Position numbers and translations under genes: made by a program. DNA of 59,403 bases, taken from Paludibacteraceae bacterium. GTDB taxonomy: Bacteria; Bacteroidota; Bacteroidia; Bacteroidales; Paludibacteraceae. Positions 26,297-32,606 of this stretch are shown here, piece after piece. The stretch lies in assembly GCA_017447875.1 (NCBI GenBank), contig JAFSMP010000020.1, positions 1-59,403 of the forward strand, given 5' to 3'. Positions within the stretch are counted from its first letter, which is position 1. Every line of letters begins with the position of its first letter. The notes under the pieces were generated by a model. That model saw nothing but the letters and a program-made list of their open reading frames with translations. It made no database searches and was not told the origin of the DNA.

Positions 26297-26812
26297 TTAC
26301 AGTTTAGCTACCAACTCAACGATTTTCTGTTTTGTAGCGTCTGTCTTTTGCTCGTCTATCTTAGCCGTTACAATGCCCATATTCTCAGCGTGCCAGTAGC
26401 GGCAGATGTCGCGGAACTCAGCCGTCGCGCCATCATACACCCCCGGCGAATAAGACGAACAGAGCAATGCCATTTTCTTCACTTTAGCCGGCGCGTTAAC
26501 GCAGTACATTCGCTGAATAGGTGCCTGAATCTGCGCGCAGAGCGTGAAATAATAGATCGGAGCAGCCAAAACCAGCACTTCCGCCTCTGCCATCAGCGGA
26601 TAGAGTTCCTGCATGTCATCTTTCTGGATGCACGCGCCGTTGCCCTTGCCGTGGCAGTACTCGCACGCCAGACAGCCTGCGATATGTTTGTGCGCCACGT
26701 TGACGAGCGTCACGTTATGACCTGCAGCCTCGGCTGCGTTCTTGTACTCCTCCGCCATCCAAGCGGTGTTACCCTTCGCTCTCGGCGAAGCCTGAAGAAT
26801 CAATACGTTCAT
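26297..26812 (-). CDS. NAD(P)H-dependent FMN oxidoreductase, flavodoxin-like
   Basis: 171 aa. The FMN loop is 'QASPRAKGNTAWMAEEY' at 8-24; 'CLACEYCHGKGNGACIQKDDM' has four Cys as in iron-sulfur flavoproteins but in a spacing closer to the two-Cys NADPH-FMN reductases. 'LAAPIYYFTLCAQIQAPIQR' is the second flavin loop. Probably reduces quinones or other electrophiles. 18 bases after the ABM gene, same operon. Confidence 0.87.
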   Translation of the reverse strand: MNVLILQASPRAKGNTAWMAEEYKNAAEAAGHNVTLVNVAHKHIAGCLACEYCHGKGNGACIQKDDMQELYPLMAEAEVLVLAAPIYYFTLCAQIQAPIQRMYCVNAPAKVKKMALLCSSYSPGVYDGATAEFRDICRYWHAENMGIVTAKIDEQKTDATKQKIVELVAKL

Positions 26813-26830
26813 AATGTATTATGTTTAATG

Positions 26831-27259
26831 TTAATATTTCTTAAAAATCAGCGGCATAGCTTCCGGTGCAAGCGGCTCGGTGGCTACGAGTTGCAGCGAC
26901 TTGACCATGTGCAGCGTGCCTTGTTTGTATTCCAAGAAATGCGGAGTCTGCAAATGTGCCTGATAAGCCTCATCATCGCGGTAAATCTCTAAAATACGAA
27001 TCGTGTTCGGCGAGTCCTTGACCTGCATCGGGAAGATACAGATCACACCCGACTCACTCTCCACGGACTTTGTGCCCACATTATGTGCCGCCGCGAGATA
27101 CTCCTCCAAATATCCCTCATTCACCTCTATCTCCGCAATACGAACCAGCAAAGCATTTGTCATTTGTAATTGGTCATTTGTCATTTTTCCTTCGGGTTTT
27201 GTGCATGCCGCAAACATAACCGCCGCAAGCAAAAAGAAGAATATGAATTTATTGGTCAT
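26831..27259 (-). CDS. antibiotic-biosynthesis-monooxygenase (ABM) domain lipoprotein
   Basis: 142 aa. Lipobox 'LAAVMFAAC' near residue 19. The linker 'MTNDQLQMTN' derives from the genome's simple repeat. The ABM ferredoxin-like domain spans about 38-125 ('RIAEIEVNEGYLEEYLAAAH', 'HLQTPHFLEYK' with the conserved His and Phe). Likely a quinol or small-aromatic monooxygenase at the envelope, paired with the flavoprotein. Confidence 0.83.
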   Translation of the reverse strand: MTNKFIFFFLLAAVMFAACTKPEGKMTNDQLQMTNALLVRIAEIEVNEGYLEEYLAAAHNVGTKSVESESGVICIFPMQVKDSPNTIRILEIYRDDEAYQAHLQTPHFLEYKQGTLHMVKSLQLVATEPLAPEAMPLIFKKY

Positions 27260-27287
27260 TTATGATCTTATTATTTGAATTCCGGTG

Positions 27288-27319
27288 CAAAATTACTACT
27301 TTTTTTTCAAATAAACAAA
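27288..27319 (-). promoter_or_regulatory. promoter of the ABM-flavoprotein operon
   Basis: TAATTTTG (27288-27295), 20-base spacer, TTTG (27316-27319) on the minus strand. Confidence 0.75.
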
Positions 27320-27398
27320 CATAAATCCCCAAAAATTCTACCATTTTTGCAGAAACCCTCATCAAAATCCATTTTCCCACATGATTTCTGCAAATAAA

Positions 27399-27430
27399 TT
27401 TGCATATCTCGCAAAAAAGTTGTACCTTTG
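27399..27430 (+). promoter_or_regulatory. promoter of DUF1016 gene 2
   Basis: TTTG (27399-27402), 20-base spacer, TACCTTTG (27423-27430). It lies inside the longest open frame, which rules out a start upstream of 27453. Confidence 0.8.
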
Positions 27431-27452
27431 CAACGAATTTGCACATCACACT

Positions 27453-28550
27453 ATGACTTTTGAATTATTAGCCCAAAATATCGAATCCATCCAAACCGCT
27501 TTGCAACAACAAGCGGCTCACGCGGTCAATCTGTCTTTGACCGCCCGTAACTGGTTGGTGGGCTGGTATATAGTGGAGTATGAGCAGAACGGAGAAGACA
27601 GAGCACAATATGGTGAGGCACTCTTGAAAAATTTGGCGAAACGTATTCACATGCGTGGACTTGGAGAAAGGCGCTTGTATGAATTCCGTTTGATGTACAA
27701 TGCGTACCCGCAATTAGGTGAACAAGTGTTGCCTTTTGTGTTGAAATTCAGCAAGAAAGACATTTTGCGGTTGCTGACCGCAATTTCTGATAAGACAGGC
27801 GACACTACGATTTTGCGGTCAGCAACCGCAATTTCTTCGCCGACCACAATAGAACCGTGGCAAATACCAGCCGACAAACTGTTTAACAGCCTGTCAGCCA
27901 CACATTTGGTTTACCTTGCGAATATCAAGGAACCACTCAAGCGTGCTTTTTATGAGCATGAAGCCATCACCGGTTGCTGGACAATCAAGGAGTTGGACAG
28001 ACAAGTCTCATCGCTCTATTATGAACGGATGGGTTTGTCAAAAGACAAGCAACTCCTTCATAAGACTGCCACAAAAGGGCCTGCAATCCGTCCGCAAGAT
28101 ATCATCCGCGATCCGGTCGCTTTGGAGTTCTTGGACTTGCCGGAACAAGCTGCTTATACCGAGACAAAACTTGAAACGGCTATTCTGAACCACTTGCAGC
28201 AGTTCTTATTGGAATTAGGGAATGGTTTCTGTTTTGAAGCGCGCCAAAAAAGGATACTGATTGACAATGACTACTTCAAGGCAGATTTAATTTTCTACCA
28301 CCGTATTCTCAAGTGCCATTTGATTGTCGAACTAAAGACCGATCGTTTTCGCCATGAGTATGCTTCACAACTGAATATGTATCTCAATTACTATCGTCAC
28401 GAAGTGATGCAACCGGATGACAATCCCCAATTGGCTTGTTGCTCTGTTCTGACTACGGAAAGACCACGGTACAATACGCAACAGAAGGCTTGGCAGATAG
28501 TGTCTTTGTTAGCAAATACCGTCTCCAACTACCCACAGAACAAGATATAG
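27453..28550 (+). CDS. DUF1016/PDDEXK nuclease-family protein 2
   Basis: 365 aa from ATG at 27453, 22 bases after the -7 box. DUF1016_N 'AVNLSLTARNWLVGWYIVEYEQNGEDRAQYG' region, then the C-terminal nuclease domain: 'LIDNDYFKADLIFYHRILKCHLIVELKTD' supplies the Asp and E-x-K. It is a diverged paralogue of the gene at 24969. The interdomain linker carries a 19-bp inverted repeat (27765-27831) in frame. A copy of the shared 3' element follows at 28576. Last host gene before the prophage. Confidence 0.87.
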   Translation: MTFELLAQNIESIQTALQQQAAHAVNLSLTARNWLVGWYIVEYEQNGEDRAQYGEALLKNLAKRIHMRGLGERRLYEFRLMYNAYPQLGEQVLPFVLKFSKKDILRLLTAISDKTGDTTILRSATAISSPTTIEPWQIPADKLFNSLSATHLVYLANIKEPLKRAFYEHEAITGCWTIKELDRQVSSLYYERMGLSKDKQLLHKTATKGPAIRPQDIIRDPVALEFLDLPEQAAYTETKLETAILNHLQQFLLELGNGFCFEARQKRILIDNDYFKADLIFYHRILKCHLIVELKTDRFRHEYASQLNMYLNYYRHEVMQPDDNPQLACCSVLTTERPRYNTQQKAWQIVSLLANTVSNYPQNKI

Positions 28551-28575
28551 AAAACTACTTGGAGCAAAATAAATA

Positions 28576-28594
28576 ATCGTCCCTCTCCGAGACG
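28576..28594 (+). repeat. shared 3' element, copy 3 (after DUF1016 gene 2)
   Basis: ATCGTCCCTCTCCGAGACG, 25 bases past the stop and in gene orientation; identical core to copies at 24944 and 16858. Confidence 0.7.
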
Positions 28595-28708
28595 AAAATA
28601 TATAAATAATCTATCGGCCAAGCTTGACCGATAAAAACAAACAACCACCGCCTATGGCATAAAACAACAAATAACATACATAAATAAATAATAAAGCATT
28701 CAGCTAAG

Positions 28709-28858
28709 AGCTTGGAATTTCGAAAACTGGACACTTTCGATTAATTCTATAACCAAGAACAAGGCTTTTGAGTGCTCATGCGTAAGCGTGAGCCTTGTTC
28801 AGTAGATATTTGGTTATAGAAGGTAGTCCAGATTTCCTCGAAATTCCAGATTGAAGCT
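28709..28858. other. 150-nt long imperfect hairpin, possible structured RNA or small mobile element
   Basis: Paired arms in order: AGCTT/AAGCT, GGAATTTCGA/TCGAAATTCC, CTGGAC/GTCCAG, TTCTATAACCAA/TTGGTTATAGAA (28745-28756 with 28810-28821), GAACAAGG/CCTTGTTC, CTCATGC/GCGTGAG capped by GTAA. Internal loops are asymmetric. There is no ORF inside and no T-run at its end. The next plus-strand terminator is at 29083-29107. Confidence 0.6.
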
Positions 28859-28957
28859 AACAAGCCTCACGTTTTTCGTATATATAAGCACGGAGTAAGC
28901 CGAAAATCCGATAAAGAGTAGGCATATTGTTAAAATTCTGTAGTAATGTATGGCCAG

Positions 28958-29043
28958 TAAAAAGAAAGGTGCACGGATAAAAATGCGTCAATGCCTTTAT
29001 TTATAAGGGTTTAGAGAGATTTGGAGATAAAAAGAAAGGTGCA
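28958..29043. repeat. 16-bp direct repeats 70 bp apart
   Basis: TAAAAAGAAAGGTGCA at 28958-28973 and 29028-29043; a 15-bp match recurs at 29744-29758 inside the repressor terminator. The rest of 28859-29082 shows nothing further. Confidence 0.65.
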
Positions 29044-29082
29044 GAAACGCTTTAATTTGCTTTCATTCTGCTTTAATTCGAG

Positions 29083-29107
29083 ACCGCTACTTAAAGCGGT
29101 TTTTTTC
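29083..29107 (+). terminator. rho-independent terminator
   Basis: ACCGCT (29083-29088), 6-base loop, AGCGGT (29095-29100), then a T-run. The closest plus-strand gene ends 530 bases upstream, so it may close an untranslated transcript. From 29108 to 29437 I see no convincing gene; a 117-codon frame there has poor composition. Confidence 0.8.
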
Positions 29108-29437
29108 ATTCTCTTTCATCCATAGGTGCGGAAGGTTCGGTTTTGGGCTGGAGGTGGTCATCAGGACGGCATCAAAGGTCGGCTGCACCTTATTTACAGA
29201 CGCGCCGCATACGCTCGCGCTACGCGCTCGCGATAGTAGCCCTCAAAGGCTTGTATTTGCTTGCTTTGAGAGGCTTTTGAGTGCGCAGACACATAAACGG
29301 CAGCCGAGGATAACCGGAGCGCCCAGACGACTGCTGTGTGAGTACTCAGGACAATGGTCTGAAGAGAGGTACGGAAGAGGTATAAAAGAGGTGTTCAAAC
29401 ACCCTTTGAACGGTCTTCGAAAGGCAGTACTTCAGAG

Positions 29438-29459
29438 GGGCAAAATGCCCTTTTTTTTT
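29438..29459 (+). terminator. rho-independent terminator next to the prophage left end
   Basis: GGGC (29438-29441), AAAAT, GCCC (29447-29450), nine T. Short stem but strong T-run. Confidence 0.65.
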
Positions 29460-29518
29460 GTGTTTGGGGTGACGATTGGAGTGACAAATGGAGTGACAAA
29501 ACGGTGAAAATCCCCCCC

Positions 29519-29660
29519 CCGAATACACCCCGATAAGTCCCCAAAATGACGCGAATCACACCCTATAATGCACTTTTTTTGCAAGATAAAAGGGGGTATA
29601 TTGTACCAAAATATGCGCGAATCACCCCCGATAAGTACCTTTTTTTGCACGAAAAAATGA
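29519..29660. repeat. putative transposase-binding repeats of the prophage left end
   Basis: Three related blocks in one orientation: GAATACACCCCGATAAGTCC from 29521, GAATCACACCCTATAATGCA from 29553 and GAATCACCCCCGATAAGTAC from 29619. The last two continue into a T-run and TTGCA/GCACG, about 40 bp alike. Spacings are 32 and 66 bp. MuA sites are of similar size and cluster beside the repressor gene. Confidence 0.6.
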
Positions 29661-29743
29661 ATTAAACGCCTGTAAATAAACGATTTAAGGTGTTTTGTGC
29701 CTCTCACATTTTTATTTTGGGTGTTTTGAGAGCATTTTCTATA

Positions 29744-29774
29744 TAAAAAGAAAGGTGCCTAAATACGGGCACCT
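29744..29774 (-). terminator. terminator of the repressor gene
   Basis: AGGTGC (29753-29758) pairs with GCACCT (29769-29774); on the minus strand followed by TTCTTTTTA. 55 bases past the repressor stop. Confidence 0.75.
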
Positions 29775-29828
29775 AATCTATATAAATATGCGCACAAAAA
29801 AGTGCGTGTGGATCCACACCGTGTTTAT

Positions 29829-30536
29829 TTACTCCAGACGGATAGCACCGACCACGATTGAGAGTGAACGGATTTCATCTTTGGGCAATTTGAACGGTGG
29901 ATAGTTCTCATTATCGGACTTGCAGAGGATGTGATCAGCGTCACCTTCTATCTCAAAGAGGCGTTTGACCATGGCACCCTGCTGGGAGTCGATGACATAT
30001 ATCTTTCCCCACTGAATGAAAGTGACCTCGACTATCTTTCTGCATGCGAGGATGTCACCGCTTGAATACTTCGGGTACATGCTGGATCCACTGACCCGAA
30101 TGAGGAAGTCAGCATGCACGGCAGCAAAGTCAGGCACATCATAGCGTGTGCAGTCGAGTTCAGCGATACCGCTTTCATCCCATCCGTTGAAGCCGGCGAC
30201 GGCGTCAATGGGAACGAGCGGAATGCCCCCGGAGGCAACCGGCTTCATTATCGGTGCTTCTTCTCTCGGTCTTCTCTCGGTCTTCTCTCGGTCATCGCTC
30301 GGTGGAACAGAAGACGAATCATCAGCCGTTTTCAGCATCTCTCCTTCACCTGTTATGAGCCATTCAATGGATAGTTGTGGAAAAACTTCCATTATCTTAC
30401 TCAATGTATCACTCTTGAGAGATGAGTTTGTAGCCATAAACTTAGCAATCTTGCCATCGGATGACCCTATCATCTGTTCAAATTGCCGGACACTTATGCC
30501 CTTAGAATCGAGAAATTTCCGTAGTCTATCGTTCAT
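29829..30536 (-). CDS. phage repressor, HTH plus S24 (LexA/CI-type) peptidase
   Basis: 235 aa from ATG at 30536 (upstream codons lie in the promoter region). HTH at about 3-60 ('GISVRQFEQMIGSSDGKIAKF'). S24 domain from about 115: cleavage-type Ala-Gly in 'DAVAGF', catalytic Ser in 'SGSSMYPKYSSGD', Lys in 'GAMVKRLFE'. It should hold lysogeny and be inactivated by RecA-stimulated self-cleavage, unlike the ClpX-controlled repressor of Mu itself. The linker (about 78-92) is encoded by four 11-bp units (30260-30303), a frame-changing repeat. Confidence 0.9.
   Translation of the reverse strand: MNDRLRKFLDSKGISVRQFEQMIGSSDGKIAKFMATNSSLKSDTLSKIMEVFPQLSIEWLITGEGEMLKTADDSSSVPPSDDREKTERRPREEAPIMKPVASGGIPLVPIDAVAGFNGWDESGIAELDCTRYDVPDFAAVHADFLIRVSGSSMYPKYSSGDILACRKIVEVTFIQWGKIYVIDSQQGAMVKRLFEIEGDADHILCKSDNENYPPFKLPKDEIRSLSIVVGAIRLE
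30260..30303. repeat. 11-bp tandem repeat inside the repressor gene
   Basis: Three perfect copies of CTTCTCTCGGT (30260-30292) and one with three mismatches (30293-30303). The unit is not a multiple of three. Confidence 0.85.
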
Positions 30537-30592
30537 TTTACCTATAAATTTCCACAAAAATGAAACTTTTTTGATTTTTTTCCACGAAAAAT

Positions 30593-30686
30593 TTTGTCGT
30601 ATGGAAAAAATTCCGTATCTTTGCACTCGAATTTACAAATGTAAAATTCGGCGACAAAATTACAAAAAAAAAATGACATAGCCAAA
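30593..30686. promoter_or_regulatory. lysogeny switch: overlapping face-to-face promoters with a palindrome
   Basis: Plus promoter: TTTG (30593-30596), 19 bases, TATCTTTG (30616-30623), reading to the Ner-like gene. Minus promoter: TTTG (30683-30686), 20 bases, TAATTTTG (30655-30662), reading to the repressor. The predicted starts point at each other around CGAATTT-N9-AAATTCG (30628-30650), which contains TTTACA-AA-TGTAAA and is the likely operator. Confidence 0.7.
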
Positions 30687-30689
30687 AAA

Positions 30690-30863
30690 ATGAGCAAAAT
30701 TCTTGTAGAACACGGTCTAAAGATGAAAATTCACATGGTTTTGGGGTACAGTCGCCCGACCATCAATGAAGCATTGGCAGGTAGAAGTGAAACCACCATT
30801 GCACGGAAGATCCGTCTTTATGCTCTCCGCAACGGAGGCGTGGAAGTGCCAAATAATAACTAA
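30690..30863 (+). CDS. small Ner/Cro-like DNA-binding protein
   Basis: 57 aa, first gene of the rightward operon, about 60 bases from its promoter. A helix-turn-helix is visible: 'MVLGYSRPTINEALAGRSET' then 'IARKIRLYALRNGG'. By position and size it corresponds to Mu Ner or a Cro, the early repressor of both promoters. No Shine-Dalgarno, as usual in this phylum. Confidence 0.7.
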   Translation: MSKILVEHGLKMKIHMVLGYSRPTINEALAGRSETTIARKIRLYALRNGGVEVPNNN

Positions 30864-30880
30864 TCAAAAATAATAAAAGT

Positions 30881-31243
30881 ATGAAAACAATGACAGAACA
30901 AGAGTGCCGCGCTTTCGTGATGAGCGGCTTCATCCCGACCAGCAACGAGGACATTGCTGACATCCAAGATTGCTTCAACCACCAGAGCGTAGATTTTCAG
31001 ATCGGGCTTCTGCTGAACGTAGAGACACACACAAAAGCTGTGTGTCTGATGCGTGCGTGTCTGCATACTGATGATGAGGTGGATCACCTGCTTGCGCAAT
31101 CCAACGAGATTGCCAAGATGATGACCAAGCGCGACCAGTACGAAGGTCACATCGAGCATCTGGAGAAACAGATAGCAGACATGAAGCACTACCTCAAAGA
31201 GACAGAGGAACAGAACAACCGGTATGTATCGTATTTGAAGTAA
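30881..31243 (+). CDS. early phage protein with C-terminal coiled coil
   Basis: 120 aa. N-terminal half 'MKTMTEQECRAFVMSGFIPTS' is unassigned; residues about 72-115 form heptads (QYEGHIEHLEKQIADMKHYL). No motif tells the function. 17 bases after the Ner-like gene, same operon. Confidence 0.7.
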   Translation: MKTMTEQECRAFVMSGFIPTSNEDIADIQDCFNHQSVDFQIGLLLNVETHTKAVCLMRACLHTDDEVDHLLAQSNEIAKMMTKRDQYEGHIEHLEKQIADMKHYLKETEEQNNRYVSYLK

Positions 31244-31255
31244 GGAGGAGCAGCT

Positions 31256-31618
31256 ATGAAGAAAGACTCAATCACTATAGAAATTAAACGGAATGAGTGC
31301 GCCAAAATAGGTGCCCTTCAGGAGATGCTTTTCTCTGACATGAAGAAGATCATCGTCACCCTTACCGACAAAGAAGGGAAGTCATCAAAGTACGCTATGC
31401 ACGACGCGAACGAACTTGAAGATGCTCCACAGAACTCATGTCTGGTGTTTTTCATGCGCGATGGAAACTTGTACCAAGGATACTTGAAAAGCATAGAGGA
31501 AGATGACAATATGATTGTTGTCAAGACGATTGAAGGGAAGTTCGCTTTCGGCCTTCCTCTGTCTGGTCTTCTTGGCTGGATCAATACTGAAGAACCAATC
31601 AAGGAGGAAACAAAATGA
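31256..31618 (+). CDS. early phage protein, unknown
   Basis: 120 aa with a good Shine-Dalgarno (AAGGAGGAG) 6 bases before the ATG. Beta-rich second half ('NLYQGYLKSIEEDDNMIVVKT') resembling a small barrel. Unassigned. Overlaps the next small gene by ATGA. Confidence 0.68.
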   Translation: MKKDSITIEIKRNECAKIGALQEMLFSDMKKIIVTLTDKEGKSSKYAMHDANELEDAPQNSCLVFFMRDGNLYQGYLKSIEEDDNMIVVKTIEGKFAFGLPLSGLLGWINTEEPIKEETK

Positions 31619-31704
31619 AAACAATAGCTTTATTCTGCATTGCAATCAGCATTTATCTCGGATTGAATGAGATTGCAGACGCAATACGAAAGAACAAAAA
31701 ATGA
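31615..31704 (+). CDS. 29-residue membrane peptide
   Basis: 'MKTIALFCIAISIYLGLNEI' plus 'ADAIRKNKK': one hydrophobic helix and a basic tail. It overlaps by ATGA both the preceding gene (31615-31618) and the next one (31701-31704) and has AAGGAGG upstream, so translation is likely. Function unknown. Confidence 0.6.
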   Translation: MKTIALFCIAISIYLGLNEIADAIRKNKK

Positions 31705-32225
31705 CAATTACCATGGACAAAATCATGTTCAATGACAAATTCCGCATGACAGATGCCGTCATCGACAGACGCAAGACGATGACACGCCGCAAGAAGGCAA
31801 AATATCGTGTCGGGCAGATAGTCGGTATTGCACAATGCTACAAGAAGATCATTGAAGAAGAGTACTTGCCATCGCAGATAGAAACAGAAGTTTGCCGTCT
31901 GGTGAGAGCCAACCACAAAGGCTGCACCAATAAGATGTATGTCAGCGGCGACCACATGCCGCACCACATCAAGTTCACCGACTGCAAACAAGAACGACTG
32001 CAAGACATCAGCGATGAAGACTGTCTGAAAGAAGGAGTTGAGCGACGCGATGATGTGATTACAAGTCAAATGGAGTCTGTCATTCGGTATCAAGTTCCTG
32101 GAACGTGCAGAATGTTTGCAACTCCTCAAGAGGCATTTGCCTTCCTGATTGACAAAGTAGAAGGGAAAGGCACATGGGAAAGCAATCCAACCGTTTACGC
32201 ATACGAATTTGAATTGATAAACTAA
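31701..32225 (+). CDS. ASCH-like domain phage protein
   Basis: 174 aa. 'IMFNDKFRMTDAVIDRRKTMTRR', 'YRVGQIVGIAQCY', 'ISDEDCLKEGV' and 'WESNPTVYAYEFELI' follow the pattern of phage ASCH-fold proteins, which are thought to bind RNA or modified nucleosides. The family call is from memory of the pattern. Confidence 0.65.
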   Translation: MTITMDKIMFNDKFRMTDAVIDRRKTMTRRKKAKYRVGQIVGIAQCYKKIIEEEYLPSQIETEVCRLVRANHKGCTNKMYVSGDHMPHHIKFTDCKQERLQDISDEDCLKEGVERRDDVITSQMESVIRYQVPGTCRMFATPQEAFAFLIDKVEGKGTWESNPTVYAYEFELIN

Positions 32226-32226
32226 T

Positions 32227-32490
32227 ATGAAAGCTATGAAAAAACATCGGATTAAGTTCTTCAGCCAAATGGGTGCTATCGGCACACTGGCTGTGCTTGG
32301 TCTCATCGCATTGAGCGGTGAACCAGTCGAGAGTCTGAAGGCAAGCACATGGATGGTGACCTTTGCATGTCAGATAGTGTTCGCGTTTAACTGCTGGATC
32401 AGCGCATGGCTGCTATGCCGACGCTGGAACATCAGTCGCAAGTTGAGAATGATAGAATACAGGCAAAAACAGCAGACGAAAGCGCTGTGA
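32227..32490 (+). CDS. small membrane protein
   Basis: 87 aa, two hydrophobic helices (about 15-32 and 42-64) with a basic C-terminus. ATG at 32236 is an alternative. Early position argues against a holin; possibly superinfection exclusion, as an inference only. Confidence 0.6.
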   Translation: MKAMKKHRIKFFSQMGAIGTLAVLGLIALSGEPVESLKASTWMVTFACQIVFAFNCWISAWLLCRRWNISRKLRMIEYRQKQQTKAL

Positions 32491-32497
32491 GTAGCCT

Positions 32498-32581
32498 TCC
32501 CACGTGGGCGAAATGGTCAAGCCACTCGGTGCACCGTCAACATGAGAGAGAGACACCGGTTCGATTCCGGTCGTGGGACCA
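32498..32581 (+). ncRNA. tRNA-like element upstream of the transposase gene
   Basis: TCCCACG (32498-32504) pairs with CGTGGGA (32572-32578), followed by CCA. D-arm GGC-GAAATGGTCAA-GCC keeps T8, A14 and GG. T-arm ACCGG-TTCGATT-CCGGT (32555-32571) is canonical. The middle arm is wrong for a decoding tRNA: only CTC(G)GTG/CATGAG with a 9-base loop, no regular 5-bp anticodon stem. It fills the 116-base gap before the MuA-like gene. It may be a degenerate phage tRNA or a tRNA mimic. Confidence 0.55.
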
Positions 32582-32606
32582 AACAAGTGACCAAACAAAA
32601 AATAAT

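Noticed and set aside
28709-28858. Integron attC site
   Set aside because: Shape is similar, but the GTTRRRY/RYYYAAC core boxes are absent and there is no integrase or cassette array.
29154-29507. Plus-strand frame of 117 codons before the prophage end
   Set aside because: Composition is irregular, it runs through a strong terminator (29438-29459) and ends in a GVT repeat; no domain is recognisable.
32498-32581. Ordinary tRNA gene
   Set aside because: No 5-bp anticodon stem with a 7-base loop can be drawn; kept only as a tRNA-like element.
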